This document shows positions 1 to 7,850 of a DNA stretch of 64,000 nucleotides, piece by piece. Each line of letters begins with the position of its first letter. Within the stretch, counting starts at the first letter, position 1. The notes below the pieces were generated by a model, which was not told where the DNA came from, made no database searches, and saw nothing but the letters and a program-made list of their open reading frames with translations. The position numbers and the translations under genes are program-made. Source of the stretch: Gluconobacter frateurii (lineage in GTDB: Bacteria > Pseudomonadota > Alphaproteobacteria > Acetobacterales > Acetobacteraceae); the NCBI RefSeq assembly GCF_002723955.1, contig NZ_BEWN01000003.1, positions 1 to 64,000 on the forward strand. The letters are read 5' to 3'.

Positions 1-428
1 CCAAGGCCCGTCACCATTCTGGAGAGAGCAAAACTGACGGTCCCCCATGCACAGGCCGACGCCCCGACCCCGAGGACATATAATCCAAGGGTAAGAAAGA
101 AAATCTGTTTACGCCCTAGACGATCCGTCATCCAGCCAAAAACAAGAGCGCCAAGAACGGCACCTGTTACATAGGCAGAAGACGCAAGGCCAACCCCTTC
201 TGCGCTGAGGTGAAGGGTGTCTGCTCTTTGCAGCGATGGCCCGAGAGAGCCAATGACGGTGACTTCCAGTCCGTCAAGGATCCATGTAATACCCAGGGCA
301 ATGACGATGAGCATGTGAAATCGGGACCAGGGCAGCCGGTCCAGCCGTGCAGGAATATCCGTCTCCAATGGTTTTCCATCCTGAAACGCCCGGATGGAAG
401 AATGGAAATCCTTGATATGTTTCTGCAA
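1..428 (-). CDS. MFS transporter, N-terminal part (cut by window edge)
   Basis: Inner-membrane transporter of the major facilitator superfamily, probably of the sugar-porter type; the substrate cannot be read. I translated the minus strand by hand from a TTG start at 428, chosen because AAGGAG lies 6 bases before it. About 40 hydrophilic residues come first, then TM1 (MLIVIALGITWILDG), TM2 (GAVLGALVFGW) and the family's loop 2-3 signature DRLGRKQ, followed by TM3 and the start of TM4 at the window edge. About 142 of the roughly 450 residues usual for the family are present. The gene is divergent from the cyclase at 835. Family assignment is firm; start codon and substrate are inferred. Confidence 0.8.
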   Translation of the reverse strand, partial: MQKHIKDFHSSIRAFQDGKPLETDIPARLDRLPWSRFHMLIVIALGITWILDGLEVTVIGSLGPSLQRADTLHLSAEGVGLASSAYVTGAVLGALVFGWMTDRLGRKQIFFLTLGLYVLGVGASACAWGTVSFALSRMVTGL

Positions 429-834
429 GGCCGTCTCCTTTTTGCCCGTTTTGAACTTTAGGTGGGTGTAAGGAAACGCAGGGAGTTTGACGTCGCCGTG
501 GCAAAGGCAGGTTTGCAGCGCTCACATTTTCTCGATTGGTATCGGTGGGACCAGATCTGCCTGCTCGTCAGGCATGTATCCACTTAGTAAGGCACGGATT
601 ATGGGAAGAAAAAGAAAACTGAATACGTCTTTGCTTCTGGCTGTACAGGCCTTACGAAATTATGCACTGTTTGTTACGATTTACTTTATTGGTCTTTGTT
701 CGGGGCTGAACTATCGTAAATTATGATCGAATCTCCATTCATGTCTTGTTAATATTTCAAGGTTTTAGAACAAATTACTGAGGCAGATTTTACTGGGTCT
801 GTTACTCGCCATCCCAGGAATAATTCGAAATCCT
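429..834. other. Divergent intergenic region, 406 bases
   Basis: This gap separates the divergent MFS and diguanylate cyclase genes and must hold both promoters. It is visibly more AT-rich than its surroundings, above all from about 600 to 835. A 79-codon plus-strand frame at 487-726 has no ribosome site and no recognisable domain, so I do not call it. I cannot pick out a convincing -35/-10 pair, operator, hairpin or RNA gene. Confidence 0.4.
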
Positions 835-2280
835 ATGTTTTCCCGTATTGCAGAAAAATACCTCCCTGCACTTGTCGTTGCCGGAGTTGTGTTTTTCGCG
901 GCGGTAATAGGTATTTATTCCAGACACTTTGGTCAGCTTGCGCAGATCTGGCCTGCCAATGCGCTTCTTCTGTGGCTCATGATTACCTATTCCCGATTTG
1001 CCAGAATGTCTGGCTGGCTTGGGGCCTGTGCGGGTTATCTGCTGGCAGGCTGGGTGATGGGTGACACGCTTCTGATCAATGTCTGGTTGGGAGCAGCCAA
1101 TCTGGCGGGTGTGTGTGTCGGATATGTGCTCTTCAAGGCTTTGAAGGGGGACAGCGAAGGGCTTATCGGTCCTAAGTCAGTTCTTTACCTTCTACTTGTC
1201 TGTAGTGGGGCCGCCGGAGCATCCGCTGCGGTCGGAACAGGCCTTTCCATGCCCCTTCCCGGAAGTACGGCATGGAGCCGCTTTATTCTGTGGTTCAGCA
1301 GTGAACTCAACCGACATCTTGTTCTTCTGCCGGTGTGTTTTGCAGGACGGGAATGGTTTTCCCGACAGAGGCTCCCCCATTGGCGCAGTATTTTTGCCAT
1401 TCGAAATGTAAATGCCGCACCAGTGGGAAGTCTGGCCGCATCAGTTGGTCTTGCGGCCATTACAGGCGGTCCGGGCGCTATAGCGTTTCCGGTTCCTGCG
1501 CTTCTATGGTGTGCTTTGAGCTATACGGTACTGCCCTTGTGTCTCATTGTACTGGTTTTCAATGCGACCGTCATGGGTATGGTTGAGGCTGGGCTTCTGA
1601 ATTTTGATCAGATGAACCAGCGGACAGGCGTGATTGTCTCTTTCCGTCTGGGGTTATCTTTTCTGGTTTTGGGTCCATTGACCGTAACTGCGATTATGAC
1701 AACCCAGCGGGCTCTCGTAGAGCGTCTTAACCAATCGGTTACATGGGACAGTCTGACGAAGGTTTTGAGTCGGCAAGCCTATCTTGAGCGAAGCCTCTCT
1801 CTTATTGCGAAGGACGTTCCGCGATCGGGATCAGGGATTGCCATTCTCATGCTGGACATTGATCACTTCAAAAGGATTAATGACACATACGGGCATTTTA
1901 TCGGTGACAACGCTCTGATGGCAGTTGCAGACGCAATGTCGAGTATTCTTGCGGAAGGCCAGATCTGTGGGCGCCTGGGTGGTGAGGAGTTCGCTCTTAC
2001 TATTTCGGCCCGCACTCCCGAAGAAGCGACCTGTCTCGCTGAACAGATCAGGCTCGCTGTTGAAAAAATATCCATTCCTTTGAATGAAAACACATTTATT
2101 CAGATGACGGTCAGTATCGGCGTGGCATTTCAGCGTCTTACGAAGAATTTGAAGCTGCGTGTCCTGCTGGCACAAGCGGATGCGGCACTCTATCTGGCAA
2201 AGGCGAACGGCCGAAATCGCATTGAGTTGTCGTCGACTGTATCGGGGCAGCGAAGTGTGAACGCGGCCCCGCCCCTTTAG
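835..2280 (+). CDS. MASE1-GGDEF diguanylate cyclase
   Basis: Predicted inner-membrane enzyme that joins two GTP into cyclic di-GMP, a second messenger controlling surface attachment and motility. Residues about 10-290 form a MASE1-like sensor of roughly eight membrane segments, with the typical IWPANALLLW motif near residue 38. A GGDEF domain follows from about residue 310 (metal/GTP loop DIDHFKRINDTYGH), with the active-site loop GGEEF at 382-386, so catalysis looks intact. The inhibitory RxxD site expected five residues before it is replaced by AEGQ, so product feedback may be absent. No EAL domain is present. The ribosome site is weak (CAGGA about 14 bases upstream). The gene stands alone. 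Confidence 0.9.
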   Translation: MFSRIAEKYLPALVVAGVVFFAAVIGIYSRHFGQLAQIWPANALLLWLMITYSRFARMSGWLGACAGYLLAGWVMGDTLLINVWLGAANLAGVCVGYVLFKALKGDSEGLIGPKSVLYLLLVCSGAAGASAAVGTGLSMPLPGSTAWSRFILWFSSELNRHLVLLPVCFAGREWFSRQRLPHWRSIFAIRNVNAAPVGSLAASVGLAAITGGPGAIAFPVPALLWCALSYTVLPLCLIVLVFNATVMGMVEAGLLNFDQMNQRTGVIVSFRLGLSFLVLGPLTVTAIMTTQRALVERLNQSVTWDSLTKVLSRQAYLERSLSLIAKDVPRSGSGIAILMLDIDHFKRINDTYGHFIGDNALMAVADAMSSILAEGQICGRLGGEEFALTISARTPEEATCLAEQIRLAVEKISIPLNENTFIQMTVSIGVAFQRLTKNLKLRVLLAQADAALYLAKANGRNRIELSSTVSGQRSVNAAPPL

Positions 2281-2298
2281 ATGAAAATACGTCGCTTG

Positions 2299-2913
2299 TT
2301 AGTGGCCAATGTAACGGCCAGGCCTGTGGAAGACCATCAGAACGCTACTCATGGCAAAAGCACTCACAGCGGAAAGAAGCGCTTTTTCCCAAGGAAGAAA
2401 GAAAGCTGACGTTGCCAGAATGGCAGCATCAATCATGATCTGGACCCGCCCAGCATTGATCCCGCGGCTCTTCTGAAGCCAAAGCGTAATGACGCCTGTG
2501 CCGCCGACGCCCGCCTGATGACGTGCCAGCGACAGAATACCCATGCCGATAACCGTTCCGCCGAACAGGGCTGCGAAGAGCGGCTGAACGTAAGAAAGCA
2601 TGAGGACGTTCGGGAGCAGGCTGGCCAGTGCCGTGATGCCGAAGCTCGCAATGGTTGTCTTGAGTGCGAACTGCGGTCCCATCGCTCTGATGGCGAACAG
2701 CAGAAATGGAATGTTGATGATCGTGAAAAGATTTCCGGGCGTCAGAGGCACAAGATAGGACAGTAACAGGGCAATGCCCGCGACACCCCCTGTTACCAGA
2801 CCTGCTTTGTGAAGACACATCAGGCCCATGACAATCAGGGAACATCCGATCAGAAAGGCGTAGACATCTTCTGCGTGAGAATGACGCAGCCCAGGCCCGT
2901 ATGGCGAAGTCAT
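2299..2913 (-). CDS. YitT-family membrane protein
   Basis: Membrane protein of 204 residues of the YitT/DUF161 type; its transport or other function is unknown. Five to six hydrophobic helices are separated by short loops. The family-like glycine-rich stretches AGLVTGGVAGIALLL (about residues 37-51) and GVGGTGVITLWLQ (about 135-147) are clear. There is no signal peptide. It is convergent with the cyclase gene, 18 bases apart, and upstream lies about 270 bases without a gene. The ribosome site before ATG 2913 is weak, so the start is only probable. Confidence 0.75.
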   Translation of the reverse strand: MTSPYGPGLRHSHAEDVYAFLIGCSLIVMGLMCLHKAGLVTGGVAGIALLLSYLVPLTPGNLFTIINIPFLLFAIRAMGPQFALKTTIASFGITALASLLPNVLMLSYVQPLFAALFGGTVIGMGILSLARHQAGVGGTGVITLWLQKSRGINAGRVQIMIDAAILATSAFFLPWEKALLSAVSAFAMSSVLMVFHRPGRYIGH

Positions 2914-3152
2914 ATTCGGAAAATCCAGCCATCCATTCGAAAACCCCTGTCTGTCGCTCTGGAGCAGATTTATGGGAATTCGAGCCAGATAGTTCAGCTG
3001 CGCCCCACTGCCCAGCCTCTTTCATCAGAAGAAAATATTGTTTCAAGAATACCATCTCAGCTTTACTTGAAGCTGCTTTTGACATGCCCCGGTCGGGTGT
3101 TTGAGAAGGTGTCACTGCCAAGCTACGATTCTCAGAACCACTTGCTGGCAAG

Positions 3153-3181
3153 GCAAAAGAAAACCCGGCCTGAGCCGGGTT
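3153..3181 (-). terminator. Intrinsic terminator of the Gly/His-rich lipoprotein gene
   Basis: A perfect 8-base stem (3162-3169 with 3174-3181, loop CTGA) lies just after the stop of the gene ending at 3188. Read on the minus strand it runs into TTTTCTTTT. Confidence 0.85.
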
Positions 3182-3187
3182 CCAAAA

Positions 3188-3409
3188 TCACATTCTGCCG
3201 CCTGGGCCACCATTGCCCATACCGCCCATGTTGCCACCACCTTGGCCGCCTCCGCCGCCACCTTGGCTATAACCGCCCGGTCCACCCTGGCCGCCACCAT
3301 GATGACCGTGATGACCGCCGCGACCCATGCCATCCGGGCCTGGGCCCCAGCATGCAGAGAGAGCGAGGGCCAGACCAATACCTGTGCCGATTTTAATGAT
3401 CTTGTTCAT
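3188..3409 (-). CDS. Small Gly/His-rich lipoprotein
   Basis: A 73-residue predicted lipoprotein of unknown function. The start at 3409 has an ideal AGGAGGAA site; a longer frame to 3472 lacks one. Residues 1-20 form a signal peptide ending in the lipobox LSAC, so the mature protein would be lipid-anchored from its Cys. The rest is almost wholly Gly, His, Pro, Gln and Met (for example GRGGHHGHHGGG), with no predicted fold. The His and Met content suggests metal binding or a flexible surface role, which is inference. It has its own terminator and is probably a single-gene transcript. Such low-complexity genes are easily missed. Confidence 0.75.
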   Translation of the reverse strand: MNKIIKIGTGIGLALALSACWGPGPDGMGRGGHHGHHGGGQGGPGGYSQGGGGGGQGGGNMGGMGNGGPGGRM

Positions 3410-3667
3410 ATGTTCCTCCTGAGATGCATAACGCAGAACTGAACAAGCCAGATCATGGCAATATTGAAACAAAAAGAAACGAGTTTCTTAAAAGACGGAA
3501 AATCCTGAGGAAAAGTCGAATTCGTTTGCACAGCGAAAAGTATGTGCGATACCAGAGCTGACAGGCCCCACTATATCTACAGTCAGTTCTGAAACGAATT
3601 TTGCTGTGAATACAGGTTCGGAAGCGTTTTCGCTGGAAGAATACTGCAGATTTTCAGAAAATTCGAA

Positions 3668-3742
3668 TGGTGGGCACGACAGGGATTGAACCTGTGACCC
3701 CTCCCGTGTGAAGGGAGTGCTCTACCGCTGAGCTACGCGCCC
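3668..3742 (-). tRNA. tRNA-Val (CAC)
   Basis: The minus strand folds into a full cloverleaf: acceptor GGGCGCG with CGTGCCC (one G-T pair), D arm GCTC..GAGC, anticodon stem CTCCC/GGGAG around loop TTCACAC, and T arm with GTTCAATC. The CCA end is encoded (3668-3670). Anticodon CAC reads GTG valine codons. Confidence 0.96.
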
Positions 3743-3758
3743 ATTCGATGGACGGGCT

Positions 3759-3785
3759 TTTATCAGTGGGCCAACTCCCTGACAA
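3759..3785 (-). promoter_or_regulatory. Possible promoter of tRNA-Val
   Basis: On the minus strand, TTGTCA (3780-3785) and GATAAA (3759-3764) are 15 bases apart and end 16 bases before the tRNA. Both boxes resemble the sigma-70 consensus, but the spacing is shorter than the ideal 17. Confidence 0.4.
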
Positions 3786-3858
3786 GACGCTTTTTTCGCC
3801 ATCCCCTCGCCTTTCTTTGAACTCATTGCGCCGCCAGAAACACTTTGTCTGACAGGGA

Positions 3859-4989
3859 ATGGCAATGACACGGAATGCGGCTCTGGATTGTATGCGCGGT
3901 GCTGCAATCCTTCTCGTGCTTGGAAACCATCTCGGGATCCGTATTCCCCTTGTTCATACGGCTTTGGGTGATTTTCTGCCGCACTGGCTTCTGGTCGGCG
4001 TGAATTACAATGGCGGGGAAGGTGTCAGCATCTTTTTCGTGCTGTCGGGCTTCCTGATTGCATCGCGCGTCATTCAGCGCTTTGGGTCGCTGGACCAGAT
4101 CCAGCCCCTGCCCTTCATTGTCCATCGTGCCGCACGCATTCTGCCCTGCCTTGTTGCCCTCGTCACGGTTTTGGGGCTGCTCGACTATATCGGTTTCGAG
4201 GACTACCGTTTTGTTAAGCCAGGTCAGACGTTTTCTGGTGCAGCAATGGCTGCGTTCGGTCTGTACTTCAATGTCTGGCAGGCACGGCATGGCTGGAGCG
4301 TGGCGGGCTGGACCATACTCTGGTCCCTCTCGATTGAAGAACTGTTCTATCTGTTTTTCCCGTTCTTCTGCCGCCTGAACAGTCGTATTCGGGTTGGGCT
4401 CCTTGTTGCTCTCGCCATCACCGCGCCGATTTATCGGGCGACACTGCATGGCAACGAAATCTGGCGCGAACAGGCCACGCTGACGGGCGTCGGAACCATC
4501 GCGATGGGTGTGCTCATGGCGATTGTTGCTACCAACTACAGACCCAAAGGGCGCTGGCCTGTTGTCATGGGGGCTGTTGGCTTACTCATGATGCTGGCGG
4601 AGATGTGGGGCCCGATGTCTTGGTGGCACCTGCTCCCGAATGGCCTGATCGCTATCTTTTACGCCGGGATTGCCATGCTGGTGCTGGCCTGCGGCTGGAA
4701 GTCTTTCGAAGGAGGTGCAGGAAGCTGGTGGGTCCGCCGGATGGGGCAGTTGTCCTACGAGGTCTATCTGACGCACATGTTCGTGGTCATGGCTGCTGTG
4801 CGGGTCTGGAAACACAACCATTGGCCACAAAGCATGGGCTGGATCGTCTATCCGATCTGTCTGGTGCTGATCTGGGGGCTGGGAGAAGCGGTCTCCCGTT
4901 TCTTCTCCCGCCCGGTTGCTCTCCTGCTGGACCGGGAGGTCGCCTCCCGGTTTCGGCGAAGGGTGCTGGTTCAGAACCCGAACATGTGA
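3859..4989 (+). CDS. Acyltransferase 3 family protein (OafA/YrhL type)
   Basis: Integral membrane protein of 376 residues that probably transfers an acetyl or other acyl group to a surface polysaccharide, lipid or secreted sugar; the acceptor is unknown. The N-terminus shows the family pattern of Asp-x-x-Arg-Gly (LDCMRGAAILLVLGNH, with the conserved His), then FFVLSGFLIA near residue 60, and about ten membrane segments. There is no SGNH domain, so it is the short form. Translation could start at 3859 or at ATG 3865. It is convergent with the 624-codon gene and overlaps it by 19 bases. Confidence 0.87.
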   Translation: MAMTRNAALDCMRGAAILLVLGNHLGIRIPLVHTALGDFLPHWLLVGVNYNGGEGVSIFFVLSGFLIASRVIQRFGSLDQIQPLPFIVHRAARILPCLVALVTVLGLLDYIGFEDYRFVKPGQTFSGAAMAAFGLYFNVWQARHGWSVAGWTILWSLSIEELFYLFFPFFCRLNSRIRVGLLVALAITAPIYRATLHGNEIWREQATLTGVGTIAMGVLMAIVATNYRPKGRWPVVMGAVGLLMMLAEMWGPMSWWHLLPNGLIAIFYAGIAMLVLACGWKSFEGGAGSWWVRRMGQLSYEVYLTHMFVVMAAVRVWKHNHWPQSMGWIVYPICLVLIWGLGEAVSRFFSRPVALLLDREVASRFRRRVLVQNPNM

Positions 4990-6845
4990 TCGAGGGAGAA
5001 GCCACCCTCGCCATTTTCGAGGCCATGATAGCCAAACAGCCTGCATGTCAGATCGCGGATCAGCACATATCCGCCAACGCCAGCCCGCTCCAGATGCGCG
5101 CCTTCGAACAGTTCGTGTGGGCGGACCATGAACGAACCTGAAGGTTGAATGTGGATGGCGGTCTCAGCGATGAGACTGCCATCTGCCGCATGAAGATGCA
5201 GAACCGTCTCGGACGGACTGGTGCCTTCGATGGAGGCCGGATGGATCAGGCAGCAGAAACTCCGCAGCGCATCATGGCCAAGCTTCAGGAACAGGCGCGT
5301 CGTCAGGCCCGGAGGTGGCCCGGAATAGGACTGCGGCTCGGAGCGCCATGTCATCAACGTGTTAAAGATGTGGGCACCAAAGCTGGTCTCGGCGGCATGA
5401 TCCGTGTCGCGGTTGCGATAGCGCATCAGGGCATGAAGCCAGCCATCCGCCTCCCCGCCATCGCGGAAATCATAGACCAGATCTGCGTGACCCGGACGAT
5501 CGGTCAGATCGTGCAGGGCAATGGCCGTGGAATGGTCGCGGGGCAGATTTCCGAGGAAATGCGAACCAACGGGCTGACCGGCCTCATCGAAAATATCCAG
5601 TCGAACAGGCAGCGTTTCCAGAGCCTCTGACATCGGGTTGGGCTGAACGAAGCTCTCGAACTTTGCGGGATCCAGAATGGGGAATGGCAAAAGGAACCCA
5701 CGGCCCAGCGAGGGGGCGAAGTTCCGGATAGCTGGGTCTGGGCGAATATTGTCCCGCTCGACATTTAGATGCGCGATACGCGTGCGGCCACGCTGCTCGA
5801 TTTCGTAGCGTGGACGCACAAGATGGCGGCCTGAACGCATTTCAAGCTGGGATGGCCATGAGAGATCCGGGAAAAGTGCCCCGACATTGACGGCCACCGT
5901 CTCAAATGGCCCGATCGTACGATCAACGCCGCGATGCTCGTCCACGCCCATTGGATTGAACGTAATGGCACCAGCCGGAATGGTCGTGGCGTGGCTGTTC
6001 TGCACCCAGACCGTCAGGGTTTCGTCAGCTTCTGGAGCAGGAAGCGTCGCATAGCGCACGGACGGCCAGGCGTTGGCATCGTGTGTGACCGAAAGGCTCG
6101 GATCGCCGTTCTTGCCCCACACGTCGAGCGCATATTTCACCACGTCATGGCCACGGGCGCCAATGACGTGGATGAACAGCTGCCCCATAAAGGCAGGTAG
6201 ACCAAAGCGTTTACGGACATCTGCACTGTCGATGGTGATGCCAGCGCCTGCGTGTTCAACGGGCTGTTCCCACTGCGCGATGATCTTCCCTGTTCCGTCA
6301 TAGAGACGCAGCCAGTAGCGCAGGTTCTGCGCGCCGTAATTGGACCAGTAGTTCGCCGTGACGATCCGCGTAGAGAAGCGATCATCGTCGCGGAAAAATG
6401 CGAAATTCGTCGCGAAATTAAGTTTGTCGAGATATGGACGGCCACGAACGATCATATCGTCCGGCAGGCGTGCAGGCGCGAGTGTGTGAAGGTCACGACC
6501 GTTCAGGAGCGAGCCCAGTCGGCCACGCATTTTTGCATCGTCGAAGGACAGCGCGAGGATGATATCCGCATCCACATGCGGCAGGTCCACGAGAGCCTTT
6601 CGTTCGCCGCCAAATCCGTCCGGTTGGCCAACCTGTTCCGTATCATGAACCAGAACCACGGAGGGACGCAGGCCAGGATAAAGGGCCACCAGCGTCCGGA
6701 CCGTATCTTCGGGATCATAAATGGCGATCGTCTGCCCGGCGAAGTCCTGCTCCATACGCGTCAGCGCCTCGGCGGCAAGCGGGTGGGCCAGCGCCTTGTA
6801 GAGCACATTGCCACCCTGTGGACCGAACGTGCGGATATCGAGCAT
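4971..6845 (-). CDS. Conserved-looking protein of unknown function, 624 residues
   Basis: I do not recognise this protein. It has no signal peptide and no membrane helix, so it is predicted cytoplasmic. The first 120 residues read like an alpha/beta Rossmann-type unit (strands IAIYDPED, VVLVHDTE, DADIILALSFDD). The rest is rich in beta strands with many aromatic and Pro residues, and a central stretch is reminiscent of jelly-roll or carbohydrate-binding folds. It starts at ATG 6845 with AAGGG six bases upstream, only 11 bases after the ELM1-like gene, so the two are surely one transcript. Base composition matches the neighbours, which argues against recent transfer. A role in envelope polysaccharide or lipid assembly is inference from context only. 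Confidence 0.7.
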   Translation of the reverse strand: MLDIRTFGPQGGNVLYKALAHPLAAEALTRMEQDFAGQTIAIYDPEDTVRTLVALYPGLRPSVVLVHDTEQVGQPDGFGGERKALVDLPHVDADIILALSFDDAKMRGRLGSLLNGRDLHTLAPARLPDDMIVRGRPYLDKLNFATNFAFFRDDDRFSTRIVTANYWSNYGAQNLRYWLRLYDGTGKIIAQWEQPVEHAGAGITIDSADVRKRFGLPAFMGQLFIHVIGARGHDVVKYALDVWGKNGDPSLSVTHDANAWPSVRYATLPAPEADETLTVWVQNSHATTIPAGAITFNPMGVDEHRGVDRTIGPFETVAVNVGALFPDLSWPSQLEMRSGRHLVRPRYEIEQRGRTRIAHLNVERDNIRPDPAIRNFAPSLGRGFLLPFPILDPAKFESFVQPNPMSEALETLPVRLDIFDEAGQPVGSHFLGNLPRDHSTAIALHDLTDRPGHADLVYDFRDGGEADGWLHALMRYRNRDTDHAAETSFGAHIFNTLMTWRSEPQSYSGPPPGLTTRLFLKLGHDALRSFCCLIHPASIEGTSPSETVLHLHAADGSLIAETAIHIQPSGSFMVRPHELFEGAHLERAGVGGYVLIRDLTCRLFGYHGLENGEGGFSLDHMFGF

Positions 6846-6856
6846 AGAGGGCCCTT

Positions 6857-7789
6857 TCAGAGCTTCAGTCGTTGGCGCATTTCTCTCGCCGCAGCAGGGG
6901 TGTCGTCAAGCGGGTGGACGGACCAGGGTTCAAGACCGGGGCTGAAGGGCCGGATACGCCCGGCGTCCTGAAGGGTTTCGACAAACCTGCCAATCCGGGT
7001 GGACTTGCCGGGCAGCGGCAGGATCATGACCGGAGCGGTCGTCGCCGCTGCCTCCGAAATCATTGAGACACTGTCTGTCGTGACGGCAATGACGTCCGCG
7101 CAGGCCAGCATCCCCAGATAGGGGTTATCGTCACCCTGCCCTTCCAGAATCCGTATTCCCGCCGGGATGAGCTTGTCCTTCAGAACAGCCAGCGCTGCTA
7201 CATCCGTTCTGCGGGATGGTGTCAGAACGGCCTGCATCCCATTGCGGCTGGTGAAAGCGATCAGTCCATCAGCCATCTCTGCTGCTTCGGTGGCTCCAAG
7301 AGAAAAACGTCCATTCGTTCCGCCGATCAGGATGGACAGGAGTGGTCTGTCATCGAGTTTCAGGCGGCTTTCCCACGCGGCGCGTGCGACCTCCAGCTTT
7401 TGCGGTGTTACGGGGTGAAGCGCATTGCGAGAAATCAAAACATTCTCGCCGATGATGCCATCATGTGTGTTTGCAATCACAAGATCGAATTTGGAGAGCG
7501 CCGTTCTGGGGTTCTGAATCTGGACGACCGGCAGCCCTTCCCGTCTTGCAACCGCAGCGCCAGCAATCCCCCCGGTTCCACCAATGCTGATGATGAGGCG
7601 GCTGTCGGACGCAATACTGATCGGGGTAATCCGCTTCAAAGGAGACGGCCAGTAGCGGGCCGGAAAATGGTTCCAGTGTTTATGGATGAAGACCGGGCGG
7701 AACTCCCATTCCAAACCCGCCTTTTCAGCAAGGCCTGCCCCCTGTGCCCGCATGCCGGCGAAGTCTTCTGCGATGATTGTCGCCTTCAT
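6857..7789 (-). CDS. ELM1-like protein (mitochondrial fission ELM1 / DUF1022 family)
   Basis: A 310-residue soluble protein resembling the bacterial ELM1 family, whose fold recalls GT-B glycosyltransferases. Supporting features are the N-terminal strand KATIIAEDFAG, the glycine-rich SIGGTGGIAGAA (about residues 69-80), the block PVVQIQNPR, a second domain opening with SILIGGTNGRFS, and VTTDSVSMISEAAAT, which resembles a donor-binding loop. The start at 7789 has AGGAGG nine bases before it; a longer frame to 7978 runs into the divergent helicase gene. The biochemical activity in bacteria is not established. It is the first gene of a pair with the 624-residue unknown, 61 bases from the divergent helicase gene. 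Confidence 0.78.
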   Translation of the reverse strand: MKATIIAEDFAGMRAQGAGLAEKAGLEWEFRPVFIHKHWNHFPARYWPSPLKRITPISIASDSRLIISIGGTGGIAGAAVARREGLPVVQIQNPRTALSKFDLVIANTHDGIIGENVLISRNALHPVTPQKLEVARAAWESRLKLDDRPLLSILIGGTNGRFSLGATEAAEMADGLIAFTSRNGMQAVLTPSRRTDVAALAVLKDKLIPAGIRILEGQGDDNPYLGMLACADVIAVTTDSVSMISEAAATTAPVMILPLPGKSTRIGRFVETLQDAGRIRPFSPGLEPWSVHPLDDTPAAAREMRQRLKL

Positions 7790-7850
7790 GGCGGGCCTCC
7801 TGAAAAAAGAGCTATTTCCCGAAACGGAAGAAATTTGGCAAGAAGCGCAT

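Noticed and set aside
487-726. 79-codon frame in the gap before the diguanylate cyclase
   Set aside because: No ribosome site, no domain, and it lies in AT-rich promoter DNA.
2809-3396. 195-codon plus-strand frame across the YitT start and the Gly/His-rich gene
   Set aside because: It runs antisense to two better-supported genes, with Arg/His-rich artefact sequence.
7686-7850. Longer N-terminus for the DEAD-box helicase
   Set aside because: It reads antisense through the start of the ELM1-like gene, and the added 55 residues are not helicase-like.
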